Below, piece after piece: positions 27,320 to 35,175 of a stretch of DNA of 64,000 nt. Below the pieces are notes generated by a model. It was not told the origin of the DNA. It did not search any database and worked only from the letters and a program-made list of their open reading frames with translations. Both the position numbers and the translations under genes were made by a program. This DNA comes from Roseibium sp. HPY-6 (GTDB lineage: Bacteria > Pseudomonadota > Alphaproteobacteria > Rhizobiales > Stappiaceae), in NCBI RefSeq assembly GCF_040530035.1, contig NZ_JBEWCD010000002.1, positions 558,001-622,000 of the forward strand. The letters are read 5' to 3'. Positions within the stretch are counted from its first letter, which is position 1, and every line of letters starts with the position of its first letter.

Positions 27320-28233
27320 GCTCCCGCCGTGATGTCGTCGATGGTTGATTTCAGAACCCGGATCACCTGTTCAAGCTGACGCTTGTCGTCCTTGTTGAGC
27401 GCCTTGAGAGGTGGCCTGGGCGGGCCGGAATAAAGCCCGGTCATGGCGACGCCATGCTTGACGCACTGGATGAATTTTCCACCCTGCTCAAGAACCCGCA
27501 TCAGCGGCATCATGGCCGACATGATCCGTCGGCCCTTCGAGAAGTCGCCCTTCACTGCGCAGGCTTCGTAGAGCGCGACATGTTCATGCGGCAGGAAATT
27601 CGACCCGGCGCAGACCCAGCTGCGAGCGCCCCAGGCGAAAAATTCCAGCGCCTGGTCGTCCATGCCGCAGGACATCTGGATATGCGGGTAGTCCCGCGCC
27701 AGCAGATGGACCCGGTTGATGTCGCCCGAGCTTTCCTTGATCGCGCAGACATTGCGCGAGCGGCCGACGCGGTCGAGGAATTCCTCGCCCATGTTCACAC
27801 CCATCCGGCCCGGATAGTTATAGAGCATGATCGGCAGGTTCGCGGCCCGGTCGATCGTCAGCACGTTCAGCGCATTCTCGCGCTCCGTTGGAACGGCGTA
27901 GGGGGGTGTCGCCACCAGCAACGCATCCGCGCCGAGTTTTGCGCCACCCTCAGCGAGTGCGATGGAATCGGGCGTCCGCATCGTGCCGGTGCCAATGATG
28001 AGAGGCAGTCGCCCGGACAGTTTTTCCTGGGTGAAGCGCGCAAGCTCAAGGCGCTCCTCGACTGTCTGCGTGTAGTTCTCCCCGGTCGATCCCCCGGAAA
28101 TCAGTCCGTGCACTCCGCTGTCGACGAGGTGATCAATCACTTTTTCAAGCGCGTCCCAGACGACATTCCCGTCGTCGTCATAGGGAGTGACCACAGGCGT
28201 ATAGATGCCTTCGAACGTCATTATCGGCGTCAT
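27316..28233 (-). CDS. DapA-superfamily lyase/deaminase
   Basis: A 305-residue (beta/alpha)8 enzyme of the DHDPS/NAL superfamily. The pyruvate-binding GGSTGE motif is at residues 47-52, Tyr138 is in LYNYPGR, and the Schiff-base Lys166 is in AIKESSGD. It is probably not the biosynthetic DapA, because it lies in a catabolic operon behind a GntR gene and beside ALDH and DAO genes. The best functional match by context is pyrroline-4-hydroxy-2-carboxylate deaminase (HpbG/LhpC-type), with other keto-acid aldolases or dehydratases possible. Confidence 0.88.
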   Translation of the reverse strand: MTPIMTFEGIYTPVVTPYDDDGNVVWDALEKVIDHLVDSGVHGLISGGSTGENYTQTVEERLELARFTQEKLSGRLPLIIGTGTMRTPDSIALAEGGAKLGADALLVATPPYAVPTERENALNVLTIDRAANLPIMLYNYPGRMGVNMGEEFLDRVGRSRNVCAIKESSGDINRVHLLARDYPHIQMSCGMDDQALEFFAWGARSWVCAGSNFLPHEHVALYEACAVKGDFSKGRRIMSAMMPLMRVLEQGGKFIQCVKHGVAMTGLYSGPPRPPLKALNKDDKRQLEQVIRVLKSTIDDITAGA

Positions 28234-28240
28234 ATGAACC

Positions 28241-28951
28241 TCATGCGGATTTTTGCTTCGGTGGTGCGCCGAGCGGAGCTTCCAGCCCCTCGGGCATCAC
28301 GAAAAGTTCGATCTGGTCGCGCGAGAGCGCCCAATGTTCCAGCGCCAGTTCGGCCGCCCGGTCTTCGTCACCGCTTTCGATGCATGCGATCATGTCGTCA
28401 TGCTGCTGACAGGCGAGGGCGAGCCGGTCGTCCGTTGCGCCCGACTTGGGGCGAAAGAACGTCATGGCGATGCGTGTGTGATCGATCAGCAGCCGGTCGA
28501 GGCTCGCCAGCAGATAGCTGTTGCCTGCCATGTGCCCCGTAATCCGGTGGAACTGGTCGTTGGTGAGCGCGCGGGCTGTCGTGTCGCTCGAGTTGAGCGC
28601 GTCCCGAAACGCATCCTGCGCCTCTTTCAAAGCTTCGATCTGACGTGGCGTTGCATTTTGAACCGCAAGCCTGAGGACGGCGCTGTAAATAAGTGGGGCA
28701 GCGAGGAAAAAGTCCCGGAGCGTATAGTGCGTCATGTCGGAAACGCGCGCACCCCGGTTGAGCTGCAGCGTCACGTAGCCTTCGCCCGAAAGCTGTTGCA
28801 GTACCTCGCGCAAGGGCGTGCGCGAAAGGCCGTACTGGTCGCAAAGTTCGCTTTCCTCAAGGGGACTTCCAGGTTCGCGCTCCAAGGTCAGGATTGCGCG
28901 TTTCAGATCCTCATAGGCGGCTGATTTGGCTGTGCCACGAACACTCGGCAT
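28241..28951 (-). CDS. GntR-family (FadR/VanR-type) regulator
   Basis: A 236-residue regulator. The winged helix (residues about 12-75) contains ESELCDQYGLSRTPLREVLQQL, and the C-terminal FCD domain has the metal-binding His pattern (FHRITGHMAGN). ATG 28951 is chosen over the frame start at 29026 because the helix-turn-helix begins directly after it. It heads the operon, with a 7-base gap to dapA, so it probably represses its own operon. A TTGTAT-N9-ATACAA inverted repeat lies 33 bases upstream. Confidence 0.9.
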   Translation of the reverse strand: MPSVRGTAKSAAYEDLKRAILTLEREPGSPLEESELCDQYGLSRTPLREVLQQLSGEGYVTLQLNRGARVSDMTHYTLRDFFLAAPLIYSAVLRLAVQNATPRQIEALKEAQDAFRDALNSSDTTARALTNDQFHRITGHMAGNSYLLASLDRLLIDHTRIAMTFFRPKSGATDDRLALACQQHDDMIACIESGDEDRAAELALEHWALSRDQIELFVMPEGLEAPLGAPPKQKSA

Positions 28952-28983
28952 GGAACCGCACCTTTCGATTTTTGTTGACCTGC

Positions 28984-29004
28984 TTGTATACATGTTGAAT
29001 ACAA
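28984..29004. promoter_or_regulatory. Candidate GntR operator between divergent regulators
   Basis: TTGTAT and ATACAA form a perfect 6-base inverted repeat with a 9-base spacer. It sits upstream of the gntR operon (minus) and upstream of the GlxA-like gene (plus). Such TTGTAT-ATACAA half-sites are typical of FadR-type GntR operators. Binding is not demonstrated. Confidence 0.55.
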
Positions 29005-29079
29005 TAGCAACACAAAAATTATACAAACACCTCGCCTGGCCGTATGAGCATGAGGCGACAGAGGCCGGAGAAAAGCGAC

Positions 29080-30057
29080 ATGTCCCGCACCACCGACGTC
29101 ACCTTTCTGCTGCTTGACGATTTTTCGCACATTGCGTTTTCCTGCGCGGTCGAGCCGCTCAGGATCGCCAACCTGCTCTCGGGAAAGGAACTGTACCGCT
29201 GGCAACTGGCGTCACCGTCCGGGGACAGGGTTGTCTGTTCAAACAGGACAATCACGCTGGTCGATCAGGGCCTGGAGCCGCTTCCGGCAAGGAGCAGCCT
29301 CTTTCTCATTTCAGGATTGAATGTTGGCGACAGGGCATCGCCTGAAGTTCTGTCGTTCATTCGAAGGGAACGCGCGCGCGGAACTCAGATCGGCGCGCTT
29401 TGCTCCGGCGCTTTTGTGCTTGCCAAGGCCGGTCTGCTCAACGAACGCCGCGCAGCTGTTCATTGGGCTTTTCACGACAGTTTTCAGGAAAACTTTCCCG
29501 AAGTGGATCTGGTTCGAAATGTGTTTGTTGCCGATGAAGCCTTTGTCACCGCATCAGGGGGAACTGCTGCAACGGACCTGATGCTGCACCTGATCGGTGA
29601 AACCCACGGAATGGACCTGGCGATGGCGATCGCGGACCAGATGGTCTATTCGGGTGTCCGTCCAGCCCACGCCACGCAGCAGATTTCGGTTCAGGCCCGC
29701 TATGGTATCCGTAACCCTCATATCGCCGAAGCAATCAGGCTCCTCAATGAGAGCGCTCCTTATTTCATGCCGACATCGGAAATCGCGCGCCGGATCGGTA
29801 TCTCAACGCGGCAGCTTGAACGGCTGTTTCAAAAGCATCTGAAAATGTCGCCGAAGAAATTTGCGATTAACCAGAAACTCACCAAAGCACGGAACCTTCT
29901 GCTTCAGACCGAACAGTCGATCTCGGAAATCGCACTCGCCTGCGGGTATGAGTCCCCATCTCATTTTATCCGCACCTATCAGAACAGGTTCGGCGTGACA
30001 CCGCATAACCAGCGTGTCTTTTCAAAAGACACGCTGGCAGTTCATCAGCTCGCCTGA
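29080..30057 (+). CDS. GlxA-family AraC-type regulator with DJ-1/PfpI domain
   Basis: A 325-residue protein. Residues about 5-165 form a class I glutamine-amidotransferase-like (DJ-1/PfpI) sensor domain with the nucleophile-elbow Cys in GALCSGAFVLAKAG. The C-terminal 100 residues carry two AraC helix-turn-helix motifs (SEIARRIGISTRQLERLF and SEIALACGYESPSHFIRTYQ). These proteins often activate arginine, carnitine or betaine catabolism (the GbdR/CdhR group). ATG 29080 follows a GGAG site. It is divergent from the gntR operon, and its targets probably include the neighbouring catabolic genes (inference). Confidence 0.92.
   Translation: MSRTTDVTFLLLDDFSHIAFSCAVEPLRIANLLSGKELYRWQLASPSGDRVVCSNRTITLVDQGLEPLPARSSLFLISGLNVGDRASPEVLSFIRRERARGTQIGALCSGAFVLAKAGLLNERRAAVHWAFHDSFQENFPEVDLVRNVFVADEAFVTASGGTAATDLMLHLIGETHGMDLAMAIADQMVYSGVRPAHATQQISVQARYGIRNPHIAEAIRLLNESAPYFMPTSEIARRIGISTRQLERLFQKHLKMSPKKFAINQKLTKARNLLLQTEQSISEIALACGYESPSHFIRTYQNRFGVTPHNQRVFSKDTLAVHQLA
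30009..30037. repeat. Perfect 14-bp inverted repeat inside the end of the GlxA-like gene
   Basis: CCAGCGTGTCTTTT and AAAAGACACGCTGG flank a single C. The repeat lies in coding sequence 20 bases before the stop. The convergent gene ends only 15 bases after that stop, so the hairpin may separate the two transcripts. It has no T-run and is not a standard intrinsic terminator. Confidence 0.6.
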
Positions 30058-30072
30058 CGTGGCATGTACGAA

Positions 30073-31164
30073 CTAGTTCGGGTAAAACAGGTCGTCGGAG
30101 TGGATTTCCAGCATGTTGGCCACGTTGTGGTCACCGTCGGCACGCGCCTTCTTTGACAGGTCCTTTAGGACGGCACGCGCGAGCATATACGGCTTGCCGA
30201 CGCGAAGGGCGGCCTTGAACACCGCTTGCGCTTCCGCTTCTGTCGTGCCTGTCTTTGAGGCGACGCTCTTGCAATATTCTTCCAGTCCGCGCTTGGCGTC
30301 CGCCTGTCCCTTGCGCCAGAATTTTTCCATCTTCTCCGGGTTGGTTCTGTCTTGCCCTTTTGCCTCTTCCTGCCGTTTGACGATGGTCGGGCAGCTGACG
30401 GGCTTTAAGCCGCCGAACACCCAATGCGTCATGTAGTAGGACATGCCCACAAATCCGTAGATGCGCGCACCTGATTCCATCGCATGTCCCAATGCGCGAT
30501 AAAACCCGTAAACCATGAGAAACGGCGCAAGCAGGCTCATGTAACCGAAAACAGTGGCTGCGGCGGTGCCGGCGGCCGCGAAGGTAAGCGAGGCTTTGAT
30601 GATCTTGAAACCGTTGAGGCCGATCGAGATCAGCTTTTCACGCTGTTCGACAGTCAGTCCCGCGCCACCGTCCGTGTAGGCGCCTTTGTTTGCCTTCCAG
30701 ATTTCTTCCAGCAAGTCGCGATAATAGGTCTCTTCTTGAGACGAGATACTCTGGGTTGACTTGATCTGGTCGATCGTTGCATCGATGACATCCTCCTTGG
30801 TGATCTTGTCATCTTTGCCTTTGCCCTTGTCGTCATCGTCATTTTCCGGAGCAGGCTCCGGCGGAAAGTCCGGGATGGACATCTGCGCCCAGATGTCCTC
30901 CGAGTTCGGGTCATTCAAGGCCACGATTGTCTTTGCGGCGGGGTCGACACGCGCATCCGGCCACCGAAAGCCTAGCACCGATTTCTGAAAATCCTTGATC
31001 ATGTCGCGAGTCTTGGGTCCGGAAATGCCGTCCGGCACCAGCAGAACGCGCGGTGGATGCATGAGCTCGTTAAGCCGTTCTTGCACCGTTGCGACATCTG
31101 CCGGCCGGTTCTGGCCGTTTCGTCCGACCGAGGCGGTGATCCCGATGGATGAATAAATTGGCAT
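30073..31164 (-). CDS. Putative peptidoglycan-binding membrane protein
   Basis: A 363-residue protein I cannot name. Residues about 20-70 look like a PG_binding_1 domain (VQERLNELMHP ... PDGISGPKTRDMIKDFQK). Next comes a Pro/Glu/Asp linker with an acidic run (PENDDDDKGKGKDD), then a region around residue 190 with one or two hydrophobic helices (SLTFAAAGTAAATVFGYMSLL). The C-terminal half is charged and helical. ATG 31164 is chosen over an upstream TTG. Its genes on both sides are unrelated. It may anchor at the cell wall or act as an effector-like protein; this is not supported beyond domain order. Confidence 0.6.
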   Translation of the reverse strand: MPIYSSIGITASVGRNGQNRPADVATVQERLNELMHPPRVLLVPDGISGPKTRDMIKDFQKSVLGFRWPDARVDPAAKTIVALNDPNSEDIWAQMSIPDFPPEPAPENDDDDKGKGKDDKITKEDVIDATIDQIKSTQSISSQEETYYRDLLEEIWKANKGAYTDGGAGLTVEQREKLISIGLNGFKIIKASLTFAAAGTAAATVFGYMSLLAPFLMVYGFYRALGHAMESGARIYGFVGMSYYMTHWVFGGLKPVSCPTIVKRQEEAKGQDRTNPEKMEKFWRKGQADAKRGLEEYCKSVASKTGTTEAEAQAVFKAALRVGKPYMLARAVLKDLSKKARADGDHNVANMLEIHSDDLFYPN

Positions 31165-31523
31165 GATCAAAATCCAACAATTCGGAATATCTCTGGGTCA
31201 GTTCTCTGTAATGAGGCTTGACACTTGGCGGATCTTGAAAGAAATATCTCTCAAGTAAGAATAATTTGATTGTCAAACAAATAGTTTGACCGCTTTTCAA
31301 TTTAATAGAAATATGAATATTTTACAGAGGCGAGTTTGTTTCAATTGTATGCTGCGCGTTTCGATTGTACGCAAGTAAACGTAGGGATGTGAAGCATGCA
31401 TTCGTGACCGGTCGTCGCGTGGTTCAAGTCGGCGCGGATGGACAAACGGGCTCAATTCTAAAAGCGGCGGTGTTTCGACGCGTGCCTTTGTCCGTTGGGT
31501 TGACGACAAGATCTCGGGCGGCA
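31165..31523. other. AT-rich intergenic region, no gene seen
   Basis: These 359 bases lie between the peptidoglycan-binding-like gene and the end of the DMGDH-like gene. The left part (31240-31330) is strongly AT-rich and likely contains the promoter of the former. Short frames on both strands lack ribosome sites. No hairpin with a T-run was found near 31524. Confidence 0.5.
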
Positions 31524-33992
31524 TCAGGCGCGCATGTTCGCACCGTTCGCATCATAGATCGGAGCACCCAGAACCTCAGCATCAAAGAACTCACCCAGGA
31601 TCTCAACCTTAAGGGCCGTTCCCGGTGTGCTGTGCTCCGTTGCCACATAGCCCATTGCCATCGAGCGATTGACGTGGTGCGCGAACCCGCCTGAAGAAAC
31701 ATAACCGACCGCGGCGCCGTCCTTCAGAATGGCTTCGTCATTGGAGACATCAATACCGTCGACATCGATGGTCATGGTGACAAGCTTTTGCTTTACACCG
31801 TCGGTGCGGAACGTTTCAGTTGCTTTCTTGCCGACAAAGTCCTTCTTCCAGTTGATGAAGATGTCCATGTTGCTTTCGACGGCATTAAAATCAGGCCGGT
31901 AGTCGAGCGTCCAGACGCCCCAGCCTTTTTCCAGCCGCATCGACATGAGCGCGCGCGCGCCGTACCAGCGATAGCCGAAATCCCCTCCGGCCTCTTCGAT
32001 CGCTTCGGCAAGACGAAGCAGGTATTGCGGCCGGCAGTAGATCTCGTAACCCAGTTCACCGGAAAAGCTGATGCGGTTTAGTATGACTGGCACACCGGCA
32101 ACAAATGTCCGGCGAAGATCACGGAACCTGAAACTGTCCGCGGAAATGTCGTCACGCATCAGACGCTGCAGCAAGGCGCGAGATCTCGGTCCGGACAATG
32201 CAATTCCGTGCCAGTCATCAGAGACATTGGCGTAGGTTACATCGAACGGCAGGTTGCGCTCAAACCAGCGTCGGTGCGCCTCCTGCATGGCCCCCGATCC
32301 GAACAGCATGAAGTGATCTTCTGCAAGACAGGCGACCGTCAGGTCGCCGTAAAGCCTGCCTGCTTCGGTCAGCATTGGCGTCAGTGTCAGGCGACCGGGT
32401 TTGGGCACATGCCCGGCAAGCACATTGTCGAGATAGGCGCGCGCGCCGGGCCCTTTGAACTCGTGTTTGGCGAAGTTGGCGATTTCAATGCCGCCGACAG
32501 CCTCGCGCACGGCTTTTACTTCGCGGGCAACATAGTCATGACAGCGGCTGCGCTGGAAGGTCGGATCTTCATGTGCATCCTCCGGTCCGTCAGCAAACCA
32601 GAGCGCGTGCTCCAGCCCGAAGCCCTGGCCCATCACTGCACCTTTGCTGACCAGCCTGTCGTATAGGGCCGTTGTCTTTTGGCGGCGGCCCTTGGGAAGC
32701 GTTTCGTTCGGAAAGGTCATCACGAACCGGCGTTCGTAATTTTCCGTCGACTTGACGGTGCCCCAGTCGGGCGTGGCGAAATCGCCGAAACGGGCGACGT
32801 CCATGGCCCAGACGTCGATTGAAGGTTCTCCGTCAATCATCCATTCAGCCATCGTCAGGCCGACGCCGCCGCCCTGGCAGAAGCCTGCCATCACACCAAC
32901 AGCGCACCAGTAGTTTCGCATGCCTGGAACCGGTCCGATCATCGGGTTCCCGTCCGGACCGAAGGTGAACGGCCCGTTGACGATATTCTTGATGCCGGCA
33001 TGACCCATGGCCGGAATGCGCTCAAACGACATTTCGAGCCGGTCCGCGACACGGTCGATGTCCGGCGGCAGCAATTCGTGCCCGAAGCTCCACGGCGTGC
33101 CGTCCACTTTCCACGGGGTACCCTTCGGCTCATAGGTGCCGAGCAACATGCCGTGGCGTTCCTGGCGGAAATAGATATTGGCTTCATAGTCGATCCCGGC
33201 GGGAAGGCGGTCTGCCTCGCCCTGCTTCATCCGCTCTTCGATCTCCGGAATCGTTTCGGTGATCAGGTAGTGGTGCTCCATCGGCTGCACAGGCAAATGA
33301 AGCCCCTGCATGGTGCCGACCTCACGTGCCCACAACCCACCGCAATTGACGATATGTTCTGCGTTGATCACGCCCTTGGGTGTCGTGACATCCCAGGATC
33401 CGTCGGCGCGCTGGCGTGTCGCTGTTGCGGGCGTATGGGTGAAATACTCTGCGCCGTGGTGCCGGGCGGCCTTGGCGAAGGCATAGGTCGCGCCAGAGGG
33501 ATCGAGATCCCCGTCCTGGTCGTCCCAAAGGGCAGAATAATAGTGTTTGGGGTCGATCAGCGGGTGGCGTTCGGCAACTTCCTTGGGGCTGATGAATTCC
33601 TGCGAAAGACCCATGTAGCGGGCTTTCGAGCGTTCCCGCTTCAGATAGTCGTACCAGTCTTTCGTCGACGCCAGATAAAAGCCGCCGGTGATGTGCAGCC
33701 CGACACTGTGACCGGAGATCTCCTCGATTTCCCGGTAGAGATCGATCGTATAGGACTGCAGGCGCGAGATATTCGGATCGGAACTGATCGTGTGGATTTG
33801 CCCGGCCGCGTGCCAGGACGACCCGGATGTCAGCTCGTCGCGCTCCAGCAGGACAACATCCTTCCAGCCGAACTTGGCCAGGTGAAACAGGATGGAACAG
33901 CCGACGACACCGCCGCCGATCACCACGACGCGCGCATGGCCGGGAAGTTGTTTGCCGCTACCGGTCTCGTCGTTTTGGATCTCGGGCATCAT
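31524..33992 (-). CDS. Dimethylglycine/sarcosine dehydrogenase-like flavoprotein with GcvT domain
   Basis: An 822-residue protein. The N-terminal DAO domain starts RVVVIGGGVVGCSILFHL (GGGVVG, residues 26-31) and carries His61 in GSSWHAAGQ, the position of the covalent-FAD His in DMGDH. From about residue 430 on it continues into a folate-binding GcvT/aminomethyltransferase domain, seen in FSGELGYEIYC and WYGARALMSMRLEKGWG. It oxidatively removes an N-methyl group and passes it to tetrahydrofolate. ATG 33992 with AGGAGA before it is chosen over the longer frame. It follows the enolase-like gene by seven bases and MttB2 before that, so it probably performs the second demethylation. Confidence 0.92.
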   Translation of the reverse strand: MMPEIQNDETGSGKQLPGHARVVVIGGGVVGCSILFHLAKFGWKDVVLLERDELTSGSSWHAAGQIHTISSDPNISRLQSYTIDLYREIEEISGHSVGLHITGGFYLASTKDWYDYLKRERSKARYMGLSQEFISPKEVAERHPLIDPKHYYSALWDDQDGDLDPSGATYAFAKAARHHGAEYFTHTPATATRQRADGSWDVTTPKGVINAEHIVNCGGLWAREVGTMQGLHLPVQPMEHHYLITETIPEIEERMKQGEADRLPAGIDYEANIYFRQERHGMLLGTYEPKGTPWKVDGTPWSFGHELLPPDIDRVADRLEMSFERIPAMGHAGIKNIVNGPFTFGPDGNPMIGPVPGMRNYWCAVGVMAGFCQGGGVGLTMAEWMIDGEPSIDVWAMDVARFGDFATPDWGTVKSTENYERRFVMTFPNETLPKGRRQKTTALYDRLVSKGAVMGQGFGLEHALWFADGPEDAHEDPTFQRSRCHDYVAREVKAVREAVGGIEIANFAKHEFKGPGARAYLDNVLAGHVPKPGRLTLTPMLTEAGRLYGDLTVACLAEDHFMLFGSGAMQEAHRRWFERNLPFDVTYANVSDDWHGIALSGPRSRALLQRLMRDDISADSFRFRDLRRTFVAGVPVILNRISFSGELGYEIYCRPQYLLRLAEAIEEAGGDFGYRWYGARALMSMRLEKGWGVWTLDYRPDFNAVESNMDIFINWKKDFVGKKATETFRTDGVKQKLVTMTIDVDGIDVSNDEAILKDGAAVGYVSSGGFAHHVNRSMAMGYVATEHSTPGTALKVEILGEFFDAEVLGAPIYDANGANMRA

Positions 33993-33999
33993 TGTCTCC

Positions 34000-35175
34000 T
34001 CAATTGAGCGGCAGCCGCCTGAAGCGGCCCGGCATTGCGGGGTCGTGGAAATGATCGAGCGGTCCGTTGTCGACCAGGTGCCGGTGCCAATGTGCCAATG
34101 CGTCCCGGTCAAGCGTGACGCCGAGCCCAGGGCCCTCTGGAACCGCGATCGTGTTGTCTTTCTGGCGGAACGGTCCGCCCTCGATCACATCGCCGACCTG
34201 CCAGCGGAACAGCGACTGGCTCGGCTCGGTAATCCAGGGCATTGCCGCCGACATATGCAGATATCCTGCCGTCGCGATCCCGGCATCGCCCGAGTAGCAC
34301 CAGAAACCTATGCCCATCGCCTCACAGGCACCTACAAAACGCACGGTTCGGGAGATGCCGCCCAGCACCGCAAAATTGGTGACGATATAGTCCGGCGCAC
34401 CAAAGCTGACGGCGCGGCGGATGTCGGGCACATGGGTGGAGAGCCGGATGGAAGAGTGTTTGCGCAGCTCGGCCATTTCCTCGAACGTTGCGACAGGGTC
34501 CTCGTAGTTGCGGATGTCATAGGGCTCGATCTCCCGGAAAATCCGGATCGCGCTCGGGAGCGACCATTGCATGTTGCTGTCCAGGCGGATCATGTCGTCC
34601 GGACCCAGCGCCTCCCTAAGTGCCTTGACGGTATCGATTTCCAGCTTCGGGTCACCGAGGATCAGCTTGCCCTCGAACATGGTTGCGCCGTGTTCTTCGC
34701 GCATGCGCAGGCAATAGTCGGCAACTTCGTGCGGGTTGGTCTCGCCTCCATGCCGAAACGCGAAATACTCGGTGAAGGGGATGTCCTTGCGCACCGCGCC
34801 GCCGAGCAGCCGGTAAAGCGGTTCTCCCGCGACCTTGCCGCGCAGGTCCCAGAGCGCGATCTCGATTGCGCCGAATGCCTTCACGACCGAACTGTCGTCC
34901 GTGTTCTGCACGATCTGCCAGGGCGGAACACACAGGCTTTCGCAGCCGGCAATATCCAGCGGATCGAACCCGATCAGGCGTTCGCCCATAGTTTTGACGG
35001 TCTCGAGCACATCAACTGAAGGGGCTTCGCCGAGCCCTATCAGTCCCTGGTCGGTTTCCACTTCGATGATGACCTTTGAGGTGCCTGGATAATGTCCTCC
35101 CGTCCACCACATCGGCTTTTCAAGCGGAATGTTGACCGGTGTCGCTTTTACTCCCGTGATCTTAATACCAGGCAT
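34000..35175 (-). CDS. Enolase-superfamily protein with altered active site
   Basis: A 391-residue enolase-superfamily member with an N-terminal capping domain and a barrel. Likely metal ligands are Asp199 (RLDSN) and Glu225 (NYEDP), with a third at Asp251 (VPDI). Lys170 (EGKLILG) is kept, but the usual first Lys of KxK is Glu168. Asn267 stands where muconate-cycloisomerase types have the second Lys, and CYSG (293-296) replaces the His-containing loop of glucarate dehydratases. The open frame runs upstream to 35514, but ATG 35175 has AGGAGG before it. It overlaps the end of MttB2 by 14 bases. Reaction unknown; a betaine epimerase or dehydratase is suggested by context only. Confidence 0.82.
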   Translation of the reverse strand: MPGIKITGVKATPVNIPLEKPMWWTGGHYPGTSKVIIEVETDQGLIGLGEAPSVDVLETVKTMGERLIGFDPLDIAGCESLCVPPWQIVQNTDDSSVVKAFGAIEIALWDLRGKVAGEPLYRLLGGAVRKDIPFTEYFAFRHGGETNPHEVADYCLRMREEHGATMFEGKLILGDPKLEIDTVKALREALGPDDMIRLDSNMQWSLPSAIRIFREIEPYDIRNYEDPVATFEEMAELRKHSSIRLSTHVPDIRRAVSFGAPDYIVTNFAVLGGISRTVRFVGACEAMGIGFWCYSGDAGIATAGYLHMSAAMPWITEPSQSLFRWQVGDVIEGGPFRQKDNTIAVPEGPGLGVTLDRDALAHWHRHLVDNGPLDHFHDPAMPGRFRRLPLN

